This document shows positions 44,650 to 56,339 of a DNA stretch of 64,000 bases, piece by piece. Source of the DNA: Siphonodentalium dalli. Lineage: Eukaryota; Mollusca; Scaphopoda; Gadilida; Siphonodentaliidae. The first letter of the stretch is position 1. Each line of letters opens with the position of its first letter. The stretch covers positions 55,359,949 to 55,423,948 of the forward strand of contig CP136065.1 of NCBI GenBank assembly GCA_032622095.1, read 5' to 3'. Position numbers and translations under genes: made by a program. A model generated the notes under the pieces. The model was not told the origin of the DNA and ran no database searches. It saw only the letters and a program-made list of their open reading frames with translations.

Positions 44650-45830
44650 AAAAATTAAGTTCCCCAGTTGAAGTTGGTGATATTCACCCATTGGGCACCT
44701 CATTTATGAATTTTATCTTCTGCAAATTAGGGGATATAGAAACTTCCTAGAAGGGAAATTTAACTAACAACAATGTAAATTTGATACTATAGATACTTTC
44801 CAGAAGATGAGGCCTAAGCAGAATGAGGTCGCCAGAGGGTGAATTTGGTGATGCTAGCCTGCTGTGCGGGATAGCATCACAAAAAGCGTGTCTGTTCCTA
44901 CATTGTGCATGCCTGGCCTCAAGCAACACAATGTATTATACAACAAGACTTGAAATAGTGTGATAGTGTGTCTGTCATTTGCAGAATGAGGTCCCCAGAG
45001 GGTGAATTTAGTGACGCTAAATTCACCCTCTGGGGACCTCATTCTGATAAGGCCCTCAACTGCTATGGAAGACCTAGAATAAAATTGAATTTCCCCAGTT
45101 GAAGTTGGTGATGTTCACCCATTGGGCCCCTCAATTATGAATTTTATCTTCTGCAAATTAGGGGATATAGAAACTTCCTAGAAGGGAAATTTAACTAACA
45201 ACAATGTAAATTTGATACTATAGATACTTCCCAGAAGATGAGACATAGCAGAATGAGGTCTCCAAATGGTGAATTTGGTGATGCTAGCCCGCTGTGTGGG
45301 ATAGCATCACTAAAAGAATGTCTGTTCCTACTTTGTGCATGTCTGGCCTCAAGCAACACACTGTATTATACAATCAAGCCTTGAGATAGTCTGTCTGTTA
45401 TTTGCAGAATGAGGTCACCAGAGGGTGAATTTAGTGACGCTATCCTGCACAGCGGGCTAGTATCACTAAATTCACCCTCTGGGGACCTCATTCTGATAAG
45501 GCCCTCAACTGCTATGGGAGACCTAGAATAAGATTGAAGTTCCCCAGTTGAAATTGGTGATGTTCACCCATTGGGCACCTCAATCATGAATTTTATCTTC
45601 TGCAAATTAAGGGATACAGAAACTTCCTAGAAGGGAAATTTAACTAACAACAATGTAAATTTGATACTATAGATACTTCCCAGAAGATGAGGCCTAAGCA
45701 GAATGAGATCTTGAGACTCTAGATACTTCCTAAGCAGAATAAGGTTCTCAGAGGGTGTATTTGGTTATGCTAGCCTGCTGTGTAGAGCAACATGAATTCA
45801 CCCTCTGGGAACCTCATTCTACAAATGCCA
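44650..45830 (+). repeat. ~440 bp tandem repeat, about 2.7 units
   Basis: Units start at TTCCCCAGTTGAA (about 44659, 45099, 45540) and share TTGGTGAT-TTCACCCATTGGGC, TTCTGCAAATTA-GGGATA, CTTCCTAGAAGGGAAATTTAAC and GAATGAGGTC-CCAGAGGGTGAATTT. They are highly similar to one another. The third unit is partial. Each full unit contains an inverted repeat near its end. Confidence 0.9.
44983..45045. repeat. Perfect 29 bp-arm palindrome in tandem unit
   Basis: AGAATGAGGTCCCCAGAGGG opens the left arm and its exact complement closes the right arm. Arms are 29 bp with a TGACG loop. The second tandem unit has the same arms but with ~30 bp of loop (45406-45493), and the first unit has a decayed version near 44820. 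Confidence 0.9.
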
Positions 45831-46370
45831 GACACTCTTGGAGAAAATGAAATTAATCTGATTTTAATGACCACTGAGTGATAATGTAAACAACAAGGGT
45901 TCTTCATTGATAACACCATTAATCTCATTTAAATTATGAATGACATGAATACACTCCCTGGGGACTCTGCCTATAGCTACAGAAGTTCTCTTATCTCTCT
46001 ATCTGCCCTGCCATGTGTCATGTCTGTCAGTTCAGAGCAGAGTTGCCTTGTAATGTGAATGCACAGATACTAGTATTAAAAGGAATTTACTGAACATTTA
46101 TGTACATCTGTCTGTTCATCTTTTCTCCCAAACCCCTGATTTCAGAGGTACATACTCTACCCCCCCCCCCCCCCCCCCGAAGATGTAATGTCACAAGTTC
46201 TTCAAAATTTTAATTAAATGTTTTTTAATTTATTTAAATAAAAATTACTTTATTTACCTGTGAGTTAGAACTTAGGAGGTGAGATAGGGTGGAATGCTGT
46301 TGGTTGGGGCAGGGTCGGGTTCTGGGTCATGTGGGGGGGGGGTGATAAATTTATTTTGTATGTTAAATTG
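45831..46370. other. Unannotated DNA with poly-C run
   Basis: A run of 18 C lies at about 46161-46178 and GTGGGGGGGGGG at about 46330. No gene recognised. Confidence 0.4.
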
Positions 46371-46937
46371 ATCCAGGAGATCCTGAATTTGTATTATTTT
46401 TTGGGGAATTATGGCCCTGGCTCCACCCCTATTTGACCCAGTGACCCCATTTGAACAAATCTGAACCCCAGTCATTCAATGACCCCACATACCAAATATA
46501 AACTAAATCGGCATAATGGTTCTTGACAAGAAGTCGTTATAAGAATTACCAAAGAGGAATATAGTTATGGCCCTGGTTTCGCAACTGTTTGACACAGTGA
46601 CCTCATTTGAACAAATCTGAATGACAGTCACCTAGGGAACATCCACACAAAATATGATCAAAATGCAAAAATGTTTGTCGTTGTAAGAATTACTATGGAG
46701 GAATAGAGTTATGGCCCTGGCTTCGCAACTATTTGACCCAGTGACCTCATTTGAACAAATCTGAATGAGAGTCACATAGGGAACATTCACACCAAATATG
46801 AACCAATTCGGTATGATGGTTTCAGAGGAGAAGATGTTTTTTAAAAAAGTTGACGGACGGACGGACGCACGGACGGACGACGGACGAGGAGTGATGACTA
46901 TAGCTCCACCGGAGACTTCGTCTCAGGTGAGCTAAAA
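46371..46937 (+). repeat. ~150 bp tandem repeat family, block 3 with terminus
   Basis: Three units (ATGGCCCTGGCTTCGCAACTATTTGACCC-type) run into a GACG(G)ACGGACGG array at 46851-46885. The block closes with GACTATAGCTCCACC, GGAGACTTCGTCTC and AGGTGAGCTAAAA, the same ending as block 1. Confidence 0.8.
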
Positions 46938-47096
46938 ACTGGACGTATTATGTAATTGGTCCGTCCGTTCTCAATTTTCTTTTCCGGAGGGTAACTTTAT
47001 ATAGTCTCATCTGAATGGAATGAAATTTGGTATATGGGTTTACTAGCACAACATAAAGGTTAAGTTCGAATTCTGGTTCCGCCTGATAATGTGCAC
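46938..47096. repeat. Fragment of the 47.9-48.6 kb repeat family
   Basis: TGAAATTTGGTATATGGGTTTACTAGC followed by TTAAGTTCGAATT-TGG is shared with 47915-47965. Confidence 0.6.
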
Positions 47097-47831
47097 CTGG
47101 GGTGGTATTCACCGGCTGGGTTTATAATATAGTCCAGGTAGTTTATACGAGGTGACGCTCAATGTTAAGCTATCTGTGGACATCGATGGGAAGACATCGC
47201 CGCGCGGTATAGGATTATCCAATCAAGCTGATTGGCGTCAATCATAGATTGACCACCGGTTGCATAAACATGCTGCGCGTAACAGTACACATTTGGTTCA
47301 TTTCAATCACGAGTAACAGAGGGAAAGGACGTGGAGCAAAATACACCACCGACGAGCGAAATACAAAATCCTAGAGAATGAAGAAACCGGCACCATCCAC
47401 CAGCGCCGGAAAAATGATGCCTGGAAAGAAATTTCTTTGGAAATGGCAGTGAAATTTCCAAATAGAACCAAAAGACAAACAAAATTCGTCTAAAAGGTTG
47501 TCTTCTTGGCTCTTCATTTTCACGCTGTGCTAATTCAAAAACCTCAATAATATCATCGAAACTCATTCTGCAGATGTGTAAACGCCAGCATGAGTCTCTA
47601 TACACAATTATACCCACAAATTATACCGCTATACATGCTGATTGTGGCCGGTGGGTGTTCACGAATTACACATTCAATTGACAAGTGACCAATCTGATAG
47701 ATTGGATCAATCACATCATCAACAGCGCGTGTCGTTGGCGCTAACGCGAAGATACCTTTGCGTTCAGCCACTACCAAATAAACTACCTGGTTTATAAAAA
47801 ATATATTCTCGCTTGGTGAATACCACCCCAG
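47097..47831. mobile_element. 735 bp TIR element, PIF/Harbinger-like?
   Basis: Termini CTGGGGTGGTATTCACC and its exact complement form a 17 bp TIR, with CCAGGTAGTTTA repeated inside both ends. Flanking DNA belongs to one dispersed repeat (compare 47940-47990), consistent with insertion into it, though no clear target duplication is seen. A minus-strand frame at 47303-47617 includes MSFDDIIEVFELAQRENEEP, then RRQPFRRI, loosely like the start of a Harbinger transposase. It is broken and the assignment is tentative. Confidence 0.65.
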
Positions 47832-48650
47832 AGGTACGGCCTTTTTCTTGGACTTTTATGCTCAATTGTCGTTTCCTGATGATAACTTCAGTAAGTCTGA
47901 CCTGAATGTAAATACATTTGGTATATGAGTTTACTAGCTCAAATGTTAAGTTCGAATTTGGGTCTTGCCGCTAATTTTCACCAGAGTCATGTCCCTTTGT
48001 TGAAATTACCACGGGCGTATTTTACCACGTCCTAGCGATACTCTTGCTTATAACTGTTTACGATTAACATTGGTGTAAATTACACAACATTTGCAGAATC
48101 GGTAGTTGAGTCAAGTTGACATCGACATAATCAGCAAATGCCCATGTCAATTTTCAAATAATCTGGCATTTGTTTACATGGCGGGTTCGTACGAATCTAT
48201 CGCGCCCTGGTGGGCTACGCCCCTGCAATTATGTGCGGAAAATCGTAAACAGGTCATAATATTGTATAACTACGTTGATTTGTAGAGTGAATACAGTAAA
48301 TCGAGCCGGTTTATAACGGTATTTGTCCCCTCGAAACTATGGAAATGGTTGCTGTTCGTGTGTCCGTCATACATTATGGGTAGCTTCATTGTGTAATTAA
48401 CTCCTCCCAGTTTCAAATGTAGAGAATAGAAACTTTATATTATTACATTTTTACCAATATTTTTGCTAATGTGCAAGATGTATATGGACAACGGACAAGT
48501 CGTTTTTCACCGAGTTATTCTCCCTTTCTTAATTTTGAAAATTATGGATGGTTTTGATTTTGGGTACTTTCGCTGTGTAGTCAACTCCTCCCAAAGTTTC
48601 AAATGTAGAGCATTTAAACTTTAGGATATTGTTAACCATATATTGCTAAT
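47832..48650. repeat. Dispersed ~190 bp repeat units
   Basis: TTTCAAATGTAGAG-AT followed by AAACTTTA-ATATT, AACCATATATTGCTAAT and GTGCAA-ATGTATATGGACAAC recurs at about 48411, 48596 and again at 51307. The unit at 48640 is interrupted by the element at 48651-50852. Confidence 0.65.
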
Positions 48651-50852
48651 TAGTCTGGTCGATAAACTAAAATTTTAGGGTCAACCTAGAAAAAATTTGG
48701 ACTAAGTTGGTTTCTATTCTATTTTGAAGAGGAATATATCCTCTATAACATATCCAATATCCGCTAAAATCCGCTTTGAGCAATTTCTGTAATACAAGAT
48801 GGCGTCCATGGTGGCAGTTGGTATAGAAAAATCCTGAATTTCGGTGGTAAGTGCGCCAACAAATACCAAATTAGTAATAAAATAAAATCCACACAAACAA
48901 TCCTTAGTCGTAAACCATATTGGTAGAATGTCTGTCCAAAATGGCCGCCAAAATGGACAAAATCGAATGAAATTTACAATTTGCGGAAAATTGAATAGCT
49001 AGTTATACAAGAACGAACAGGCCGTCGAATTATACGAGGAAGAATGATTTCAGAGTATAAGGGGAGCTATTAATAATAGTATGTAAGAATTCTCTCTAAT
49101 GTATCTCGCGAGAGAGCAACCGAAAGCCAGATCTCATACAACGATTGAATGTGGACTTTTTGGGCGCCAAGAAATAGAAGAATAACGCAGTTTTATCTGT
49201 ACTGTTTATCTTGAATCGTGTAATATATGTGTATTAAAACAGTTAAATGTGATCTAATAGGGATGTACTCATTGTGTGACCTTTTCTAGAAGCAGAAATA
49301 TATGTAATGAAAACAGTCTCACGAATGTGACCGATAATAATTTATTTTTGAATCTACAACACACAGTCTGTCAAAATTCACTACTATAGAACAGTATGAG
49401 AGCTATTCACATGGTACTAGGTAAAATGTGCAGATCCTATTGTCCGTGTCTTAAAATAGTAGTCATAGTTGCCTCCGGTCAAGTGATTAAACACGAATAT
49501 TTCATTTTTATCACACAAATACATGGTGGTATACCATGAACGCAATTTATCAAAATACAAAAGATTACAATAGACTATCTTCAATAAATTCTCAACATAA
49601 CCCAATTTGCCTACATACTCTATGACAGAGACTGTCGTTATACCTGGAATTATGTGCACTTAAATGCACTAATGCCACATATACGCGAAACGTACGACCT
49701 TTTATGCAACAGCATCGCCCCGTTTACCCATTCTCCCTAATGTTACACATATCTGCTGCATACAAAACCATAAATAGCAACATTGAGTGAATGGTAAACG
49801 CAGAACTAATAACTGTAAACGCTGATGACCTGATATTTAGCGCAAGTATGTGGGTGGCAATGGTAACATAATTTCAAACAACAAGATACTGACAACTAAT
49901 AGTGTGTATTGCGGGGTACATATTCATGTTGTAAAGTGCCGATTGAAGTAATTTGAACATAATTGTCTACTAAGAAACCGGTTTGGGAGCACCATGAAAA
50001 TTAGTACTAAATAAAATGTACGACGTACAGTCTCTTCGATCTAGTGAGATAGGGTACTATTCTGTTGAAGAGATAAGTGTTTCTTGACAGTATAATCAGC
50101 ATTACGACATACGTGTATGGTTTATTGTCACGGAGAGTGTTGAAAATTCTGGAAATATAACTAGTATTTACACAGATAGGGTGGGCTCTTCAGTTTCTGC
50201 TTTACATTCAATAATTAATCATCATTCCAAAAGGAAACTACCACGCACTGTGTGACGAAATATTACTTCGTGTGTTGCATGCCCAAAAGAACTGTTTTTG
50301 GTCCGACTGTTGGATGTATTCTAATAAGAAAACCCGAACGTAAATCATTGGGTTAACGTGCGTAGCAGTGATCGATAAATCATTCAGATAGATCTGTTTT
50401 AATTATATGTGTACCTTTAAAGATATGTATATAACAACATTCTTGTAAATTACAAATGTGTATTTTCGCTTATAGGGGGTTATCCAATATGTTGCTTTCA
50501 TCGTAGCATGGCTTGTAGTTGCGGCCATTTTGACAGCCATTTCATCGCCGCGATTGCATTGTTTTCTGTCATTTTCACTCTATTCGCCCCCTATACTCTT
50601 TTACACAAACTGGTATATATATCGAATGGAGGATTAATGCGTTCTGGTGTCGCCGATGAGGGATATTGTAGAAAAACGTACTTCGCAAGGTCGAAAAAAT
50701 TGCATTTTTTTAAATCTCTGTAAACAAGTTTGCTCAAAGCGGATTTTAGCGGATTTTGGATATGTTGTAGAGGAAATATCCCTCTTCAAAATGGAATAAA
50801 AACCAACTTAGTCCAAATTTTTTCTAGGTCAAACCTTTTATCGACCAGACTA
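48651..50852. mobile_element. 2.2 kb element with ~130 bp TIRs
   Basis: The left end (48651-48783) returns inverted at 50733-50852: TAGTCTGGTCGATAAA / TTTATCGACCAGACTA at the tips, then ACCTAGAAAAAATTTGGACT and TCCGCTAAAATCCGCTTTGA inside. AAT flanks both ends (48648-48650, 50853-50855) and the surrounding dispersed repeat is contiguous across the insertion, which supports a 3 bp target duplication. The interior has no transposase. An 80-codon minus-strand frame (49417-49659) and a plus-strand frame with a hydrophobic stretch (50508-50720) are unrecognised. Confidence 0.75.
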
Positions 50853-50989
50853 AATGTACAACGTGTATATTACGACGGAAAAACCAGTTTTCACCTAGAT
50901 ATTCCCCTTCTTGATTTAGCAAACTGCACATGGATCTTCGGGGTGACCTCTAGATAGGAACTTCCCTTCCCCCCCCCCCGAAATTCGTT

Positions 50990-51440
50990 TAAAACAAACA
51001 TGGCCGCCAGCAGCCATCATGGATTTCAAATGTGTATACATCAGCACACCCTACAACCCACATCAATTGGAGAATTGTTTTGAAACTGCAGCATTGATGG
51101 TAAATAAAAAGTAGGAATGCTTCTATAATCATGATACGAAGCATAGATCGGATAAGATCAAGAAAACTGAGTAAAATAGTTATTTTGAAGCAGTTTGAAG
51201 TGGGTGGGTCCCTATCCCAGAATTGGACAAACTAAACATTAGGGGGGGTACCCAGAGAGCGCAAACAAATTGCGCCCAGTGTCCGGAAATATGTTCCTGC
51301 CTCCTCCGTTGTTACCCATATATTGCTAATGTGCAACATGTATATGGACGACAGAAGAACACTTCTTTTTACCAAAGTTCGATTTTTTGTCCCCAAAAAG
51401 CCACCCTCCTCTCAGATAACCATCTTTGTTCGGGGAACAT
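50990..51440. repeat. Dispersed repeat with GGCCGCCAGCAGCC motif
   Basis: AACATGGCCGCCAGCAGCCATC followed by TGGATTTCAAA parallels 56065-56100 and 33024. Then come GGTGGGT and a unit of the 47.9 kb family (51307-51350). No gene. Confidence 0.55.
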
Positions 51441-51526
51441 GTGGTCGGGCGACCTTTTCTTAGATTATTTAGCTACCAATATTGTTCCTACGACCAAGGT
51501 ACGAATTCATATATTTTGGGGATTAA

Positions 51527-52020
51527 AGGCACGTGCGGCCTTAATTGTCGAAAATATTCATATTTGTTCCAAACACCGTAAACAGAAAAACATTAAAACG
51601 CATACAGTTCCGTTCATATATACCATGACCATCGCGTAAACAGCATGTTATCATAAAGACCTACTATATTTTAACTAAGCAAGAGCCTGATTGTGTTACA
51701 GAAGACAGCACAATGCTACTGGCTAATCACACACAAATGGCATAAACGCTCTTTATTAGTTCCATATCAGGTATTCATCAACAACGAACGCTCTTTATGT
51801 TTACCATCATAATATAAACAAACACCAGAAAAGTAACTTTTTATGCTTTTGTTTACATAACAATGGTCAAACAAATGACCATAACATACTGTTTATGCGA
51901 TATTTCTTATTTGTATACGGACAAAGTCTATCTACATTTTAATGTTCTTTCTGTTTGTGGCGGTTTTTGACGGGTGGATATATTTTCACAGGATACCCAC
52001 CGCCAAGGCCAACCGTGTCT
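51527..52020 (-). mobile_element. TTAA-flanked MITE, copy 4
   Basis: 494 bp copy in reverse orientation, flanked by TTAA (51523-51526, 52021-52024). It differs from the others by scattered substitutions (for example GTGTCT for GTACCT at its 5' tip). Confidence 0.9.
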
Positions 52021-52128
52021 TTAAATGAGCTGTACGTTCATTTAGCATTTCATAATTTGTAAACGGTACTTGCCTACAGTGTTGATTATTGTGTAACATG
52101 ACAACATGAGATAGTTACATATATAGAG

Positions 52129-52270
52129 GATCTCACATGAGTTCCTATTTTATACGGAATTTATCAACCGAGTTCACTAAATTCGATTTGAGCCGAGGTT
52201 TACCGAGGCTCAAATATAATTTAGAGGACGAGGTTGATAAATTACGTATAAAATAGGACGAGTGTGAGAT
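52129..52270. repeat. ~142 bp foldback hairpin
   Basis: ATCTCACA, CCTATTTTATACG-AATTTATCAACC and ATTTGAGCC on the left pair with GGCTCAAAT, GGTTGATAAATTACGTATAAAATAGG and TGTGAGAT on the right. Arms are about 67 bp with several mismatches. It is a compact foldback element. Confidence 0.85.
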
Positions 52271-52274
52271 ACCT

Positions 52275-52940
52275 TTTATCACATGATCAAATAAACCCGA
52301 AGCAACGCGAAATATTCATCGAAAACAACAATCATAAACTACAGCGATCGCAAGTTATCTGAAGAACGCCGTGACGTCATCGCACGCGCTGATATTAAAC
52401 GTGTCTATTACCGATAATTATGAAACTGCTTTTATGGCCAAATTATGTGATAAATTTAATTATTAGTCAAACAGTATACCATGGCAATAAAGTCCATATA
52501 TACCGTGCGCATGGCCGAGGGCAACGTCCGATGTGAAATATTTAGATGGAAACTCCTTTTTACCTACCAGGCTTATTAAATTTAGAGAGATATACTAGAA
52601 ACTAACTCGACTCCATGACGTTACGCGCGCGCAGGATCAACGTAAATAAAATAAAGAATGGAACGGTTCGCGGATTCGCAACGTCCACTGCGGGAATCGT
52701 CCCGCCGTCGCCCTGTGGGGGAAGGACATCTATATCTTCAAGGTGTATTTATAAAAAAAATGTATGTCACAACTCCACGTATTGCTTCATATATATTATC
52801 TGATGCCTATATATGACTCGCATGTCGACTGTTGTCCCCGATAGGTTTCTAAGATAACTCAGTTCGTATTTGTATGTCTGAAACTAACCTGGTGTTGATA
52901 ACATTTATATACATCTATGTTTAATGACGACTATACTCAC
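52275..52940. other. 3' flank of CTLD gene B exon
   Basis: Presumed intron or 3' region of gene B. No further CTLD-like or terminal exon recognised. Confidence 0.35.
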
Positions 52941-53191
52941 TTTTCAGCCCACATACAGCATACGTGTTGCGGTCCTTGTTTCTACAGTGTGTGTCATACA
53001 TTTGCCACAAAGTTGGTTTCCACCATTCCCCATGTTTCTCAATCAATGCACACTCTCCATCATTGTTCGGCTGGTCCGGTTTCCAGTTCGTCCAATCCAT
53101 AAGTGAGCCATCCCAGTTCTTCCAGGTCCCAGTCATGTTATCGTAACGACTACCAAGCCAGAACGTCCCGGAATCGAAAGCGCTTGGCAAC
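52941..53191 (-). CDS. C-type lectin domain, second-half exon (gene B)
   Basis: The exon opens after an acceptor (TGGACAG|GTTG) at 53191 and ends at a GTGAGT donor after 52941, giving 251 nt, phase 2 in and phase 1 out. The protein has GTFWLGSRYDN (WIGL-like), NWDGSLMDWTNWKPDQPNND, ECALIEKHGEWW, THCRN and the closing YAVCG. In the long loop QPN replaces the usual EPN or QPD, and the WND block is MYD, so classical Ca2+-dependent sugar binding is uncertain. Read with the exon at 54152-54323 it completes one CTLD of about 141 residues. Further exons are expected downstream but not seen. Confidence 0.85.
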
Positions 53192-53453
53192 CTGTCCATT
53201 TAGAATGAATGGCTGGTTCAATGTAGTTCTAGTCGTTATGCTCACATCTCGAAGAAAGCAGTTTAAAGACCAATGGGGTTTCAAGCTTCAGTTTTTACCT
53301 AGAATGACTGATGATTACTTTTAGTTTTATCCAGTTCCAGTCCAATTCTGGGTAAACCGAAAAGTTTGAAGATACATTTACTAGAACACGGGTATTCCAT
53401 TATATAAAGATCGGTTATAACTGCGAAACCTTAATCGAAACAAGAGTTATTTA

Positions 53454-53585
53454 AGAAATGAATGTAGTGGGTGTGAGTGTTATTAGAGGATACGGCGCTG
53501 CGGTTTACACTAAATGTGCCCATAACGACCACATCGCCTATATATATCACTAAATAACACCCACACCCACTACATTCATTTCTTA
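53454..53585. repeat. 132 bp hairpin in CTLD gene B intron
   Basis: AAGAAATGAATGTAGTGGGTGTGAGTGTTAT pairs with ATAACACCCACACCCACTACATTCATTTCTT, near-perfect ~31 bp arms around a ~69 bp loop. It lies in the 1 kb intron between the two CTLD exons. Confidence 0.85.
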
Positions 53586-54151
53586 TATTTATATAGCTTT
53601 TTGATGATTTATTCCGATAAAAAAGCTGAGTGTATTATTATTTATTTTCACATTATGGCCGATAATATGAGACTAGCCTACGCAGTCAACAATTTGTAAC
53701 TTCCTGTTCGTGTTTCACTCGAGAGATCTGTGCATTAATGGGATGTAAACCGGGTGACCCAATTGGCAGTTGACCAATCACCAAACAGGATGTAGTATAA
53801 CACAGACAGGATGTAAATATTTTTCAATATAAATTGTATTTGCATAAATTACTCATGATCTCACAAATGTGCACAAAACCATAAATGATCTCCAGCTGTG
53901 CACACAGTCAACCAAGACTTCAAACTCTGTTTTCACTTCTAATTTTGTCATCGCAATTTTGGTTAGTGGAAACAACAATTGTTTCCAATTGAGTACCATA
54001 TGTTCATCTTGAGGTCGAAAGACCCGCCATTTATTAGCAAAACAGGCCCATAAATAGTAAGAGGTCACGTGATAGATCAACGAGACTTTTTATTGATTTG
54101 TGTAAAAGGTGAGACGGGGATCGATATGTTTCCCCAAGGTCTTTTACTCAC

Positions 54152-54323
54152 AAATTTTCACTCAGGAAGGTCATGACGTCAAGGGTTGGTATAGCTGCCG
54201 GTAACCCCCCGTATTCTGCACAGAATTCCTCACCAATCTGGAAATCACTGGAAACATTGTTCACCCAGAAGCACGTGTGTAGCGGCTTGTGGTATACGGC
54301 GTTGGGGGCTGAGCATATCAATC
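54152..54323 (-). CDS. C-type lectin domain, first-half exon (gene B)
   Basis: This minus-strand exon was found from splice signals and translation. After a CTTCAG acceptor it reads GLICSAPNAVYHKPLHTCFW-type sequence, FQIGEEFCAEYGGLPAAIPT and VMTFLSEN, then a GTGAGT donor. That gives the expected first cysteine, a C-F-W strand, the F-C-x-x-x-G-G-L-A-like helix and the F-L ending. Its length is 172 nt, phase 1 in and phase 2 out, in frame with the exon at 52941-53191. Upstream exons (signal peptide and any other domains) were not identified between 54330 and 55760. Product class is secure, ligand unknown. Confidence 0.8.
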
Positions 54324-54329
54324 CTGAAG

Positions 54330-55770
54330 AGAAACATGCGTAAAATATGAACTGATCATTAATTGTGTGTATTGTGTGCTAAACGGACACAGTATACAGA
54401 TGCAAACAGAAGCATAGAAAACCCCGTTGTCCTGGATTATAGAAAATATTTGCTTGATAATGGAATCTCGTGTGTCTTTCTGGTAAATGAAGTCCGGCAT
54501 CCAAGATGCTTTGTAACAACAACAGTTTCGAATCCTACAGTATTAGATAATGAATAAGTTCCAACTAATTTGTTTTACGTAATGGTTAGAGCACAAGAAT
54601 TGTTCTTCACCAGAATCAATCGAGTCGAAGACACAATAGCCGGTTAGCCACGTCCAACAACGTGATTATCATGCACTGATCGCCTTTAAATGTGAATAGA
54701 TAAGTCCGAAACAACGCGGACTGGTCCCACTTTCAGGCACCCGTGCGATTTGTCTGTGACTAACAATGGGATAATCTCTTAACTATTCCTTCGCCAGCCT
54801 TGGGAAATGGTGTGCTTTACCAGAAATTATGGAACGATTGTAACAATGGGATTGTGCTCTGATCTATGGATATTGAAATCAGAATTCCAAAACGGAACAT
54901 GGTCGATGATCCTTGACTGTACACCGTTGAAGTTTGGTTTGAACGGTTCCCATGCAGCCCCTTGTAATCTCGATCAGGACAAGCACACGCATTGTCTCTA
55001 CTTACTTTGGCTACAAGCATTGTCATGCACAAACATTTAACCTTCAATCCATCAGGATGGATTTGGGACAAAACAAGAGGTAGACTGTCGTCCGGTGAGC
55101 ACCCCACGTGACATGAAGTATGGGTATGACTATTCTTGATCACATTAATGGGTTATTTTCAAGTATTCCTGACAAAAACTATTAACATTTCCAGTTAAAA
55201 GATGCATTTTCCGAATTAACGCTCCTAAATTACTTTTTCTTTCGCTTCGGGGATACAAAATAATTGATTCGAGTCGAGGAACACACCCAGCAAAGCTTAG
55301 AGTGATCATATATCGATTTTTGAAGTTTGTTATTTCTCGAGATGTGCAATTATTTGTGTCCCAGAAAAACATCATCAAACGGACGGTCTCGGACAATATT
55401 GCGGATGAAGATGGATAACTCTGAAATCAAGTGGTAATACCACCATTTTCGTGATACTCAAGTGATAATACGGCCATATTTCGTTGAACAAAATTGAACT
55501 GGACATTTTATACCATAGTTGACAGTGGTCAGCATTATTTTGTTGCAATTAATCAATTCTGATAACTAAAGCGTATTTTGAAGAAATGTTGTTGTTGTAT
55601 CTTGATGATATGGGGACCGTCTGATCGGATTGAGTACCTTTAAAAAAAGTAGGGAAATAACTCTTGGACCGAACATCATTGGACACATTTGTCAAAGCCA
55701 TCCTGATGTCGAAGATCCTTGTCAAATTTTATTTAGATCCGATAAGCTATGGCTGATATATCTGCTCGGA
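54330..55770. other. Upstream region of CTLD gene B, no exon recognised
   Basis: Frames around 54807-55143 are open on both strands but show no domain. The minus-strand GCCAAAGTAAGT near 55008 is a good donor-like site that could end a short upstream exon, but no signal peptide is evident. Confidence 0.3.
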
Positions 55771-55771
55771 C

Positions 55772-56335
55772 CAGGGGGAGGGGGGTCGGAAAAAAATTTC
55801 AGGCACGTATGGCATTTTTTCCATTTCGATCATTTTTTGTACCCACCCACCCCCACCGCCAAATTTTTTTCCGTTTTCGGCAGTTTTTTCCGACCATTTT
55901 TTGACACCCACCCCCCCCCCCCCTTTTAACACTAAAACAGAGATTTGCGGGAGGAAATTCACTGTAAACAGCTGTATATGAATTTCTGTGCATACTATTT
56001 ATCATGGATGTTAACATGGACATGTAAATAGGAATGAGTAATTTTGAGGTCATTCGGCCAAAAAAACATGGCTGCCAGCGGCCATCTTGGATTTCAAAAT
56101 TTGCAACAAAATACAACACGATAACTGCCTGCAGTCAGTTTACCAGTTAGAATTACATTATTTCTCTCATTCAAACTGATTCAAAGTGGTTTTGAAGCCC
56201 AACTCATTGCCAAAACACTAAAAACAAGCAGGAATTTTTTTTTTTAGTTGCGGAAAAAATTGCTTGTTGGTGGCTTTGACCACCCACCCACCCCGGCATA
56301 CGTGCCGGAAGAAATTTTTTCACCCCCCCCCCCTG
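55772..56335. mobile_element. 564 bp hAT-like element
   Basis: Begins CAGGGGGAGGGG and ends CCCCCCCCCCTG, with CTCGGAC on both flanks (55765-55771 and 56336-56342), a 7 bp or near 8 bp target duplication. CAGGG...CCCTG tips with ~8 bp duplications are typical of hAT transposons. Subterminal CGGAAAAAAATTTC and GGCACGTATG blocks recur inverted at the other end. There is no transposase. Confidence 0.75.
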
Positions 56336-56339
56336 CTCG

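Noticed and set aside
54807-55143. Candidate upstream exon of CTLD gene B
   Set aside because: Open on both strands but neither translation shows a signal peptide or lectin pattern. Only a donor-like site is present.
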